DNA from: Desulfuromusa sp.
Lineage (GTDB): Bacteria > Desulfobacterota > Desulfuromonadia > Desulfuromonadales > Geopsychrobacteraceae
DNA: 64,000 nt
NCBI GenBank assembly: GCA_021647765.1
Contig: JAKIUD010000008.1
Span: forward strand, 1-64,000
Reading direction: 5' to 3'
Each line of letters begins with the position of its first letter. The stretch's first letter is position 1. Under the pieces are notes generated by a model. That model was not told the origin of the DNA and ran no database searches. It worked only from the letters and a program-made list of their open reading frames with translations. This document shows, one piece after another, positions 22,571-30,735 of this stretch. A program made the position numbers and the translations under genes.

Positions 22571-23446
22571 TCAAACCAGCGCATCAACCAGAGTAAACAC
22601 AAAAATTGTCACACTGATATAGCCGTTCATATTAAAGAAAGCTGCGTCCAGTTTCGAAAGATCATCCGGTTTAACCAGCAGATGTTCATAAACCAACAAT
22701 CCAGCCACCACAACAACTCCGCTAAAATAAATCCAGCCCAAGCCACTTCCCGGCAATACCAAGAACAGGAACAACAGCATCAGCCCGTGAAAAATCCGCA
22801 CCAGCAGAAACGATTTTTCTTTTCCCAGCTTCGATGGTACCGAATGCAGTCCATGTTCCACATCATAATCGTAATCTTGCAGCGCATAAAAGATATCAAA
22901 ACCGGACACCCAGAACAGGACGGCAATTCCAAGGGAGATTACCGACCAACCAAGATCTCCGCGTAAAGCTACCCAGGCACCAATTGGTGCGGCAGCAAGA
23001 CATATCCCTAAAACGACATGAGCCAAATGGGTAAAACGTTTACAATATGCGTAGAGAACAAAGAATCCAACGACAACCGGTGCTAACTTCAAACAGAGTG
23101 GATTCAGCATCCAGGCAGAAAAAAAGAAAACAACTAAAGCTATTAAAATAAACAGGCTCGCTTCCGGGATTGACACTTTCCCGGCAGGGATATGTCGATC
23201 AGCTGTCCGCGGGTTACCGGCATCAATTTTTGCATCGATTAAGCGATTTAAGCCCATTGCTGCGGTTCGTGCCCCCACCATTGCCATACAAATCCAGAAC
23301 ACCTGCCCAACTCCGGGAGGTTTTCCACTTGCCAGAGCTGCCAGAACCACCCCCATCAAGGCAAACGGAAAGGCAAAAATTGTGTGGGAGAATTTGATCA
23401 TCTCCAGCAGAGATTTGAATTTATCCCAAGCTTGTTTTTTGTCCAT
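22571..23446 (-). CDS. ubiA: UbiA-family prenyltransferase, probably for menaquinone (MqnP-like)
   Basis: An integral membrane enzyme attaching the polyprenyl chain to an aromatic acid. From ATG 23446 it has 291 residues, about eight membrane helices, and both Asp-rich magnesium/diphosphate motifs: NRLIDAKIDAGNPRTADR (about residues 68-85) and DYDYDVEHGLHSVPSKLG (about 185-202). Its place upstream of ubiX, mqnE and mqnC suggests that it prenylates the 6-hydroxynaphthoate intermediate rather than 4-hydroxybenzoate. The frame extends to 23530, but the extra 28 residues have no hydrophobic or conserved features. No strong ribosome site is visible. Confidence 0.9.
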   Translation of the reverse strand: MDKKQAWDKFKSLLEMIKFSHTIFAFPFALMGVVLAALASGKPPGVGQVFWICMAMVGARTAAMGLNRLIDAKIDAGNPRTADRHIPAGKVSIPEASLFILIALVVFFFSAWMLNPLCLKLAPVVVGFFVLYAYCKRFTHLAHVVLGICLAAAPIGAWVALRGDLGWSVISLGIAVLFWVSGFDIFYALQDYDYDVEHGLHSVPSKLGKEKSFLLVRIFHGLMLLFLFLVLPGSGLGWIYFSGVVVVAGLLVYEHLLVKPDDLSKLDAAFFNMNGYISVTIFVFTLVDALV

Positions 23447-23553
23447 CGTGCCGACTTTCTTTTTATTAACAAAATAATGAAGCGGATAATTTACACCCTG
23501 AGAAGTTGCGGAACAAGGTCTTTCAACCATTTGTTTCCGGCAACAGCTCTGCT

Positions 23554-24036
23554 ATGATCACTTCCATGCCCGAACTTTTAACCGAATATGGCCTGCTGTC
23601 ACTCTTTTTGATCAGTTTCTGTGCCTCAACCCTGTTACCGTTAGGATCAGAATGGTTCTTGGTTGTCCTGCTGTTGCAAGGTAGCAACCCGGTTACAGCG
23701 GTTATTGTTGCCACCCTCGGCAATTCGCTTGGATCCGGAACCAACTATCTGATCGGTTATTATGGCGGCGATTGGTTGACGGAAAAACTGCTTCGAATCG
23801 ATAAAAAACAGCAGCAGCGGGCTGAATCATGGTTTAACCGCTATGGGAGCTGGTCTCTACTCCTGGCATGGTTACCAATTGTCGGGGATCCGCTCTGTCT
23901 GGTCAGCGGGATGCTTAGAACGCCGCTTATCCGCTTTTCCCTGCTGGTAACGACTGGTAAGGGATTGCGCTATTCATTTCTGACTTTATTGACCCTGCAG
24001 GGTGCAGAAATACTCACTTATTCTGGAACAATTTGA
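23554..24036 (+). CDS. YqaA-type SNARE-associated (VTT/DedA-like) membrane protein
   Basis: This protein of about 160 residues has the compact VTT-domain layout: a reentrant-like hydrophobic stretch LISFCASTLLPLGSEWFLVVLL, the glycine-rich ATLGNSLGSGTNYLIGYYGG motif, and the C-terminal PIVGDPLCLVSGMLRTP motif. These features match the YqaA branch. DedA-like proteins are linked to lipid scrambling and membrane homeostasis, but YqaA itself is uncharacterised as far as I know. Starts at 23554 or 23566 are possible; neither has a good ribosome site. The stop overlaps the ATG of the MFS gene (TGATG), so the two are coupled. Confidence 0.82.
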   Translation: MITSMPELLTEYGLLSLFLISFCASTLLPLGSEWFLVVLLLQGSNPVTAVIVATLGNSLGSGTNYLIGYYGGDWLTEKLLRIDKKQQQRAESWFNRYGSWSLLLAWLPIVGDPLCLVSGMLRTPLIRFSLLVTTGKGLRYSFLTLLTLQGAEILTYSGTI

Positions 24037-25217
24037 TGCTTTACACTCCGGCATTTGCCGCCCTTTTTCTGGCAAACTTATTACTGGTTGCAAGCTTTGC
24101 TTCCTTTTTCCTTTTCCCTCTATTTATCACCGGGCACGGTGGTACCAACCAGGATATTGGTATCATCATGGGTATATTTGCGCTGGCTTCTGCGCTCTCC
24201 CGTCCCTGGATTTCCGAAATGATCGACCGGATTGGTCGCAAGCGCAGCTTTACGATTGGCTGTACCATAATGACAATTATGCCTTTGACCTATCTGCTGC
24301 TGCAAGGGTCGCTCTCCGATTATTACCTCACACTGCTTCTCATCCGCATTATTCATGGTATTGGACTGGCAATTTGCTTTACCTCCATATTCACGTTTAT
24401 TGTCGATCTCATTCCGGTTAACCGGCTAAACGAGGGAATCGGGATGTTTGGCACCTCCGGCTTGATCGGTATGGCACTCGGGCCGATGATTGCTGAACCC
24501 ATATTGCACAACTTTGGCTTTTCCACTTTCTTCCTCACCTCTGCCGGGTTTTCTGCAACGGCCTTGCTCCTGCAACTACCGGTTAAGGATCAGCACCACC
24601 TACAACCACCAGTTCGGTCAGATTCTCCCTCTTTTTTTGCCCTATTAAAAACCCGTAAACAACTCATCTGTGGTGGCTTGGCGCTACTATTTGGCTTTGG
24701 CCTCGCTGCAACTGGAAGCTTTATCGCTCCGTTTGCTCAAGCACGGGAACTCAGTTACATATCGCTCTACTATGTCGCTTATTCCTGTGCGGCAGTCGGC
24801 GTCCGTTTTATAGCCGGAAAGATGGCTGATCGAGTCGGTGAAAATCAGATAATTCCCTGGGGACTGGCTCTTGCTGCGGGAGGATTACTTCTCGTTCCAC
24901 TGGTTCAGGGTAATTTGTTCTTGCTTACCGTCGGATTCATCTTTGGAATTGGTCATGGTCTGTTGTTTCCCGCTTTGAATGCTATGGCTGTGCGCGATGA
25001 ACCGTATGCGGTACGTGGTAAGGTGACAGGGATTTTTACCGGCGGGATTGACACCGGGGTCTTTTGCGGAGCCTTGATTCTGGGAGTGGTCGGTGAGATT
25101 GCAGGGTTTACCACCCTCTTTATCTGTGCCGGACTTATTGTTCTGAGCGGACTTTGGTTGTTTCGTTTGCGGGTAAAAGTAAAAGACCCTGTAGATTGCC
25201 AAAAATTCAACAAATAA
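24036..25217 (+). CDS. MFS-family transporter
   Basis: This 393-residue protein has 12 predicted membrane helices and the loop 2-3 motif near residues 60-72 (SEMIDRIGRKRSF), typical of the major facilitator superfamily, with a second MADRVGE copy in the C-terminal half. The drug/sugar-efflux style is suggested by the short size, but the substrate is unknown. The ATG at 24036 overlaps the previous stop, indicating translational coupling with the YqaA-like protein. No regulator gene accompanies it. Confidence 0.87.
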   Translation: MLYTPAFAALFLANLLLVASFASFFLFPLFITGHGGTNQDIGIIMGIFALASALSRPWISEMIDRIGRKRSFTIGCTIMTIMPLTYLLLQGSLSDYYLTLLLIRIIHGIGLAICFTSIFTFIVDLIPVNRLNEGIGMFGTSGLIGMALGPMIAEPILHNFGFSTFFLTSAGFSATALLLQLPVKDQHHLQPPVRSDSPSFFALLKTRKQLICGGLALLFGFGLAATGSFIAPFAQARELSYISLYYVAYSCAAVGVRFIAGKMADRVGENQIIPWGLALAAGGLLLVPLVQGNLFLLTVGFIFGIGHGLLFPALNAMAVRDEPYAVRGKVTGIFTGGIDTGVFCGALILGVVGEIAGFTTLFICAGLIVLSGLWLFRLRVKVKDPVDCQKFNK

Positions 25218-25310
25218 TCAAAAGATGCTACACTGTTTCACAGAGTTTGAACAAATCAACCTGCTTCAAATCCATGAGAAACAACAACCTTAAACAAGGG
25301 AACAAATAAC

Positions 25311-26708
25311 ATGGAAAAATCTTTACTCGATACCCACCACAAAGCATTAACCCTCAACCGGGATAGAAGAGCTTACGGAACGATTGCAGAAATTGGCGCA
25401 GGTCAGGAAACTGCGCGCTGGTTTTTTAAGGTTGGTAGTGCGGCAGGTTCAATTGCGAAAACGATATCTGCTTATGACATGCAATTTAGTGATTCCATTT
25501 ATGGTTCCTGTGACCGCTATGTCAGCCGCGAGCGCCTGCATTCAATGCTCGAGACAGAATACAATCTGTTAAGTCAGCGCCTGGATGAAAAACGCTGTGC
25601 GGAAAGTATATTTTTCGTCTTCGCCAACACTGTCGCAACTTTTAACTATTCTCGCAATCAGGCCGGACATGGTTGGTTGGGGATTCAGTTCCAAACTCAG
25701 CCACACGAAACAGTATCAGGGATTCACCTTCACGTGGTCTTAAAGGGAAGATCCAGCATGCGGGATCAGGAGACCCTTGGTATCCTCGGTGTCAATCTGA
25801 TATATGGTGCTTACTATCAGCATCAGGAACCGGTTGCCCTCCTCAGATCACTGATGGATGGCCTTTCCTCTGATCTACTGGAAATTGATATGGTCGACTT
25901 CAGTGGATCCACATTTGATTCTGTTGATAATCGAATCATCGCGTTACAGCTGGTACAATATGGCTTAACTCCAGTGGCAATGTTTCAGCCCGGAGGCGAA
26001 CTGGTACAGCCCACCGAAGCACTGTTTAAAAAAGCGGTGCTAGTCGAACGCAGCCGTTTTTGTCCACCAACAAAACTGACTATCAACTTACTTGATAGCG
26101 CTTATGAAGCCTTTTGTTGTGAGAGCAATGTCGACAGTGGTGACGTGATTGTCTTCAGTGAAATGACGCTACATAATCTTCGTGATGGTGATGATATTAA
26201 CATCGAAGATTTTTTACAACGGGTTGATATCTTGTGTGCTCTGGGTAAAAACGTAATGATTACAAACTTTGCCGAATATTACCGTTTGGCACAATTCTTA
26301 TTTAAACAGACCAGCAAACCGGTTGCCCTGGCACTGGGAATCCCTTCATTGCGGGAAATATTCAAAGAAAAATATTATGAACACCTGGATGGTGGCATTC
26401 TAGAATCCTTTGGGCTTTTGTTCCGCAACGATATGCGCCTGTATGTCTGTCCCGTTCTTGAAGAGGATTGTTCTCTGCTGACAGTCAATGAATTAAAAGT
26501 AGGAAGCCATCTCCAATATCTATACCGCCACCTGCTGCAAACCGGTTTTATGCACAACCTGGATACGGTTGATCACAACTATCTGGCCATTGATACCAAC
26601 GCAGTCCTGGAAAAAATTCGTTGTGGTGATGCTACCTGGCAGAACCTGGTGCCGTCAACCGTGATTGATATCATCAAAAAAAAGAGTTTATTTCAGCGGG
26701 ACAGGTAA
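25311..26708 (+). CDS. Conserved 465-residue protein of unknown function
   Basis: A soluble protein without signal peptide or membrane helix. Its N-terminus (ALTLNRDRRAYGTIAEIGAG followed by QETARWFFKVGSA) and phrases such as KTISAYDMQFSDSIYG and CDRYVSRERL are recognisable to me as a conserved family of scattered bacteria, which databases label variously and unreliably (hypothetical, TonB or nucleotidyltransferase-like). I cannot assign a fold or reaction. A good AAGGGAAC ribosome site lies before the ATG. Directly after the stop comes an 11-copy tandem array and then a strong hairpin. There is no obvious operon partner: the MFS gene ends 93 bases upstream. Confidence 0.8.
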   Translation: MEKSLLDTHHKALTLNRDRRAYGTIAEIGAGQETARWFFKVGSAAGSIAKTISAYDMQFSDSIYGSCDRYVSRERLHSMLETEYNLLSQRLDEKRCAESIFFVFANTVATFNYSRNQAGHGWLGIQFQTQPHETVSGIHLHVVLKGRSSMRDQETLGILGVNLIYGAYYQHQEPVALLRSLMDGLSSDLLEIDMVDFSGSTFDSVDNRIIALQLVQYGLTPVAMFQPGGELVQPTEALFKKAVLVERSRFCPPTKLTINLLDSAYEAFCCESNVDSGDVIVFSEMTLHNLRDGDDINIEDFLQRVDILCALGKNVMITNFAEYYRLAQFLFKQTSKPVALALGIPSLREIFKEKYYEHLDGGILESFGLLFRNDMRLYVCPVLEEDCSLLTVNELKVGSHLQYLYRHLLQTGFMHNLDTVDHNYLAIDTNAVLEKIRCGDATWQNLVPSTVIDIIKKKSLFQRDR

Positions 26709-26713
26709 CCATA

Positions 26714-26867
26714 GGACACCCGGGAAAGGACACTCGGGAAAGGACACTCGGGAAAGGACACTCGGGAAAGGACACTCGGGAAAGGACACTCGGGAAAGGA
26801 CACTCGGGAAAGGACACTCGGGAAAGGACACTCGGGAAAGGACACTCGGGAAAGGACACTCGGGAAA
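26714..26867. repeat. Tandem array: 11 copies of a 14-bp unit
   Basis: The unit GGACACTCGGGAAA repeats head to tail exactly 11 times with no spacer. Only the first unit differs (C instead of T at position 7). It begins five bases after the stop codon of the 465-residue protein gene. Near identity among copies points to recent expansion by slippage or unequal crossing over. Frames through it encode only low-complexity peptides. Confidence 0.95.
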
Positions 26868-26928
26868 GGGTCACATCTTAAATATTAAGCATTGAGGTTC
26901 GAAATACTTCATATTTAAGATGTGACCC
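26868..26928. terminator. Perfect 18-bp inverted repeat, probable bidirectional terminator or mobile hairpin
   Basis: GGGTCACATCTTAAATAT (26868-26885) and its exact complement (26911-26928) enclose a 25-base loop. It starts at the very end of the tandem array and lies between the convergent 465-residue protein gene and flgJ, where it could stop transcription from both sides. It lacks a classic long U-run, and GGGTCACATCTT ends recall mobile palindromes, so both readings remain open. Confidence 0.6.
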
Positions 26929-26953
26929 TGAATTCTCTGAATTCTGCATTGCC

Positions 26954-27250
26954 CTACTTCGTCAACTGCTGCATCATCAAATCGGCCAAGCCGATACCGC
27001 CTTGTTGAGCGGTAATCTTTGCCGCTTCCAAATCTTGTAGCTGCGCATAAACATCATCGGCATTACCACGCTGAATCAGTCCGTCATTGGGAATAGTTTT
27101 ACGCATTTCCTTATACATCTGTTGAATAAAAATCGCTTCAAACTGTTGTGCTGCTTCTTTCAGTTTTTGAGGATCTTGTCCTTTGTGGGCTTTAGGCGCC
27201 TGGGTTGTCGCCTGGCTGAATAATTGATCTGTATCGATTTTTGATTCCAT
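26954..27250 (-). CDS. flgJ: Flagellar rod-binding protein FlgJ (rod domain only)
   Basis: Scaffold or cap for flagellar rod assembly in the periplasm. The 98-residue protein corresponds only to the N-terminal rod-binding domain (KEAAQQFEAIFIQQMYKEMRKTIP). The peptidoglycan-hydrolase domain of enterobacterial FlgJ is absent, as is usual in deltaproteobacteria, so another enzyme must open the wall. Its ATG overlaps the flgI stop (TAATG). It is the last gene of the motA-flgJ block and is followed by a hairpin. Confidence 0.9.
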   Translation of the reverse strand: MESKIDTDQLFSQATTQAPKAHKGQDPQKLKEAAQQFEAIFIQQMYKEMRKTIPNDGLIQRGNADDVYAQLQDLEAAKITAQQGGIGLADLMMQQLTK

Positions 27251-28359
27251 TACAATACCACCAGATCGGCATATAATGCCCCTGCTGCTTTTACCGCCTG
27301 GAAGATAGCAATCAGATCACGCGGGGTTGCACCAATCGCGTTCAGCGCTGCAGCCACATCGCCAATACTGACCCCCTGTTGCAACACGACCAGATTGCCC
27401 TCATCTTCAACGACACCAATATCAGTTTGCGGGGTAACTACGGTCTCTCCATCTGAAAATGCATTCGGTTGTGAAACATTACTCTGTTCACTGATCACCA
27501 AGCTTAAATTGCCATGGGAAACAGCGACCGTCGAAATCCTGACCCCTTCACCCATAACGATGGTACCAGTTTTTTCATTAACAACAATCCGCGCCAGAGT
27601 GTCTGGAATGACAGTTAAATGTTCCAGTTCAGCAACAAAATCAACAACCCTGTCCTGATAAGCTTCTGGGATCATGACCTGCATCTGTCCAGCATCTAGA
27701 GAGTGGGCGGGAGAGCCACCAAAATGTTGATTAACCACTGCACTCATGCGCGATACAGTCGTGAAGTCGGAATCGTTCAAACGGTAGTTTAACTCGTTTT
27801 TTTCACCGAAAACAAAGGAAACTTCACGTTCAACCATCGCTCCTCCAGGAATCCGGCCAACTGTAGGGTGGTTTTTTTGTGCCTTGGCCGCTTTACCACC
27901 AAAAGACAGTGCATTGACAAGCAACGCTCCCTGGGCAACCGCATAATACTTTCCATCAGCGGCTTTCAGTGGGGTCATCAACAGAGTTCCACCAACGAGA
28001 CTATCAGCATCACCAATCGAAGAAACCGTCACATCAATACTATTCCCGGCTCGGGCGAATGCTGGTAGTTCTGCTGTAACAACAACCGCCGCAACATTGT
28101 CAACTTTAACCATGGCAGGGTTGACGGTCACGCCGAGACGTTCCATCATACTGACCAGCGACTGAATGGTGAACCGAGTGCTAGCACTATCACCAGTTCC
28201 ATTCAGGCCAACCACCAGACCATAACCGATTAGTTGATTGGAACGCACTCCCTCTAACTTGGCTAGCTCTTTGATTCTGGAAGCATCTGCCGTGGAGATC
28301 AGGATCACTCCCCAGAAGATCAGCAAGAGAATAATTATTTTATGGGTAGAATCTTTCAT
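27250..28359 (-). CDS. flgI: Flagellar basal-body P-ring protein
   Basis: Forms the periplasmic P ring around the rod. From ATG 28359 it has 369 residues with a signal peptide (about 1-25, ending in STADA) and the family opening SRIKELAKLEGVRSNQLIGYGLVVGLNGTGD. The C-terminus LIAIFQAVKAAGALYADLVVL is typical. The frame is open to 28404, but that region is part of a GC-rich intergenic hairpin and would put charged residues before the signal peptide. The upstream gene flgH is separated by that hairpin. Confidence 0.95.
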   Translation of the reverse strand: MKDSTHKIIILLLIFWGVILISTADASRIKELAKLEGVRSNQLIGYGLVVGLNGTGDSASTRFTIQSLVSMMERLGVTVNPAMVKVDNVAAVVVTAELPAFARAGNSIDVTVSSIGDADSLVGGTLLMTPLKAADGKYYAVAQGALLVNALSFGGKAAKAQKNHPTVGRIPGGAMVEREVSFVFGEKNELNYRLNDSDFTTVSRMSAVVNQHFGGSPAHSLDAGQMQVMIPEAYQDRVVDFVAELEHLTVIPDTLARIVVNEKTGTIVMGEGVRISTVAVSHGNLSLVISEQSNVSQPNAFSDGETVVTPQTDIGVVEDEGNLVVLQQGVSIGDVAAALNAIGATPRDLIAIFQAVKAAGALYADLVVL

Positions 28360-28370
28360 ATCAAACCCCG

Positions 28371-28444
28371 TGTCGGGGCGCCGCTTGCCGCGCCCTTCTA
28401 ACAAATTAACAGATGATGAGGGCGCAGCAAGCAGCGCCCCGACA
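28371..28444. repeat. GC-rich 25-bp inverted repeat between flgH and flgI
   Basis: TGTCGGGGCGCCGCTTGCCGCGCCC and a downstream arm complementary to TGTCGGGGCGCTGCTTGCTG... pair at 23 of 25 positions around a 24-base loop. It lies within the flagellar operon between flgH and flgI. It resembles a REP-type dispersed palindrome and may act on mRNA stability or attenuate downstream expression. Confidence 0.8.
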
Positions 28445-28445
28445 T

Positions 28446-29138
28446 CTAGAATGGCCAGATCTGATCTAACGCTCTCACCAACCAGCCCTGCTGCTGCTTA
28501 TCACTGATCACACCCTTGCCGACATAGGCAATCCGGGCATTAAGGATGTTTTTTGAATCGACGATATTGAGTGGAGACACATCTGTAGAACGGACAATCC
28601 CGCTGAGTTTGACGATCTGCATCTCGTTATTTACAGTGACGGTTTTATTCCCCTCGATCCGTAAATTTCCATTTGGTAAAACTTCAATCACTTGGGTCGT
28701 CAGGGTTGCAGTTAAAGTTTCTTTGCGTGCCGTTTTCCCTCCACCCGCAAAATTATTTTCTGTTGCCGCCTTAATCAGAGAAGCATTATTGATCGCGTCA
28801 TTACCCAGTTGACCAATATATTTTTCCAGCCCCAGAAGATTTGTAACCCCTGCCGACATGGTGCTCTTACGATCAGTTTTGGTCGTTGCTTCTTTACTGG
28901 CACTAGCATTTTCAATAATGACCACCGTTATGATATCGCCGACAGTACGCCCCTTGATATCAACAAATATTCCACCGCGGCTTTCAGTCCAAAGAGATCC
29001 AGCTGTCTGCGGCGGTGCCGGTTCGTTTATAACCGGAGCAATTGGCTCAACGTCACTCAAATCAACCCGTGATGCAGGCCCAGCACAAGCACCCAACAGG
29101 GGAGCTAGCATAATAAATAAAAATATTTTCTTAATCAT
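28446..29138 (-). CDS. flgH: Flagellar basal-body L-ring lipoprotein
   Basis: Forms the outer-membrane L ring. From ATG 29138 (GTGGAG ribosome site seven bases upstream) it has 230 residues with a lipoprotein signal and lipobox LLGAC. The family segments SLWTESRGGIFVDIKGRTVGDIITVVI and IEVLPNGNLRIEGNKTVTVNNE follow. It begins one base after flgA ends. The frame extends to 29171, but this would add a soluble stretch before the signal peptide. Confidence 0.95.
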   Translation of the reverse strand: MIKKIFLFIMLAPLLGACAGPASRVDLSDVEPIAPVINEPAPPQTAGSLWTESRGGIFVDIKGRTVGDIITVVIIENASASKEATTKTDRKSTMSAGVTNLLGLEKYIGQLGNDAINNASLIKAATENNFAGGGKTARKETLTATLTTQVIEVLPNGNLRIEGNKTVTVNNEMQIVKLSGIVRSTDVSPLNIVDSKNILNARIAYVGKGVISDKQQQGWLVRALDQIWPF

Positions 29139-29139
29139 T

Positions 29140-29862
29140 TCAAAACTCCACTTTGACCAGTCCGGGAGCAACCACCTGACAGAGAATTTCCTTGCGCGAG
29201 TTACTGTTCATCACCCGAATCGCCTCACCGGTGCGACCATCCTGTTTTGCTTCCCCTGCGGCTGTCAGCATTAGCCCCCGGCTGTGTGCCTGGATAACGA
29301 CTCGCTGTCCCCGTTTAATAACCGGAGGAAACTCAACCTGATTTCGCTGTAATGGTTCACCAAGTCTAATTGAACGTTTCAAGCGTTTGCCAATCAGCTC
29401 ATCAGCAATAAAAACCGGCTCTTTCAAGCGAGAAATATCCTGGGTCTGTAACTCGATATCTGTTGCAGCAAGAATTTTCCCACGTCGTAGGGTGTTGCTT
29501 GCCACAGCAACTTCGGCAAGAGCCTCCAGCTCAACTCGAACCGATTGATTACTACTGATCCGGCCATCAACCCGGGTCAAAAGAGCCATTCTACGGCTTC
29601 CTATCACACCGGGTCTGGCGGGGATCACCTGATGTTCAATACGACCATGAGGAACTCGATATGGATCGGGCAGCTCAAGCGACTTAAAGCGGAGCTCGGT
29701 ATGGGGCAATAGATCTGACTGCTCAGCCAGATAATCTTTGAGAACCTGCTCCATTTCCCGTTGGTCAATCAGCTGACTCGCTTTGTCCAAAGGATGCGAT
29801 GCCGCCCCATAAACCATAAGGGGAGTTGATAAAATCAGCAATACACAGAACAGATATTTCAT
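29140..29862 (-). CDS. flgA: Flagella basal-body P-ring formation chaperone FlgA
   Basis: Periplasmic chaperone for P-ring assembly. The 240-residue protein has a signal peptide (about residues 1-19, ending YGAA) and an SAF-like C-terminal domain with LRRGKILAATDIELQTQDISRL and the conserved RGLMLTAAGEAKQDGRTGEAIRVMN and NSNSRKEI segments. It lies between flgG and flgH in the usual order. The ATG is preceded by AGGATAG. Confidence 0.92.
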   Translation of the reverse strand: MKYLFCVLLILSTPLMVYGAASHPLDKASQLIDQREMEQVLKDYLAEQSDLLPHTELRFKSLELPDPYRVPHGRIEHQVIPARPGVIGSRRMALLTRVDGRISSNQSVRVELEALAEVAVASNTLRRGKILAATDIELQTQDISRLKEPVFIADELIGKRLKRSIRLGEPLQRNQVEFPPVIKRGQRVVIQAHSRGLMLTAAGEAKQDGRTGEAIRVMNSNSRKEILCQVVAPGLVKVEF

Positions 29863-29873
29863 TTTTCTATCCT

Positions 29874-30659
29874 TTAACGAACCAGTTGAGTGGTCATCTG
29901 CAACATTTCATCTGCAGTTTTAATTGCTTTGGAATTAACTTCGTAAGCACGCTGCCCGGCGATCATATTAACCATCTCTTCCATAATGTTGACGTTGGAA
30001 CCTTCCAGAAATCCCTGTGACAGGGTTCCGAAACCTTCTTCACCGGGGGTTCCTGAAAGTGGCGTTCCAGTCGTCGGAGTTTCTGCATAGAGATTGCGAC
30101 CCAAACTACTCAATCCAGAAGGATTGCCAAACCGAATCAGTTCAATATTTCCCACCTGAGTTGAGGTGCTTTCCCCATCTAGAAGAACATCAACGGTGCC
30201 ACCACTACCGATTGAGATTGAAGTCGATCCTTCTGGAATCACAATTTCCGGGACAATCGGATAGCCATCAGAGGTAACCAGCCGACCGGTACTATCTTTT
30301 TTCATTGCTCCAGAACGGGTGTAGGCCTCACTTCCATCGGGAAGAGTTACCTGAAAAAACCCGGGGCCTTCAATCGCCATATCCAGTTCATTTTCGGTCT
30401 GTTGAAAATCACCAGTGGTAAACACTTTCTGTACGGCAGCGACCCGCGAACCGAGACCAATCTGGACACCGGTTGGAACTTCGCCTCCATCGACACCAGT
30501 TCCAGCTGCACGACTGGTTTGATAAAGGATATCCTGAAAGTCTGCTCGACTTTTTTTAAACCCGGAACTGTTCACATTGGCCAGGTTGTTGGCGATAACA
30601 TCCATGTTAACCTGTTGTGATTTCATCCCGCTCGCTGCTGTCCAAAGTGCTCTGATCAT
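29874..30659 (-). CDS. flgG: Flagellar distal rod protein FlgG
   Basis: Builds the distal rod. The protein is 261 residues, standard for FlgG, with the family start MIRALWTAASGMKSQQVNMDVIANNLANVNSSGFK, the characteristic ...ANVNSSGFKKSRADFQDILYQ segment and a C-terminal coiled coil EGSNVNIMEEMVNMIAGQRAYEVNSKAI. AAGGAG precedes the ATG. It follows the paralogous flgF and precedes flgA. Confidence 0.95.
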   Translation of the reverse strand: MIRALWTAASGMKSQQVNMDVIANNLANVNSSGFKKSRADFQDILYQTSRAAGTGVDGGEVPTGVQIGLGSRVAAVQKVFTTGDFQQTENELDMAIEGPGFFQVTLPDGSEAYTRSGAMKKDSTGRLVTSDGYPIVPEIVIPEGSTSISIGSGGTVDVLLDGESTSTQVGNIELIRFGNPSGLSSLGRNLYAETPTTGTPLSGTPGEEGFGTLSQGFLEGSNVNIMEEMVNMIAGQRAYEVNSKAIKTADEMLQMTTQLVR

Positions 30660-30735
30660 GCTTAACTCCTTTTTTCTGGCGCATCTTACGCCTTAAACTT
30701 TATTCAACCTTCAGGTAAGTCATTGTTCCAGGTGC

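Noticed and set aside
26714..26867. CRISPR array
   Set aside because: Units are 14 bp with no spacers between them and no cas genes are present; it is a simple tandem repeat.
26665..26895. Open frames through the 14-bp array on both strands (GKGHSGKDTRERTLGKG-type peptides)
   Set aside because: The peptides are only translations of the tandem repeat, there is no ribosome site, and one frame overlaps the end of a well-supported gene.
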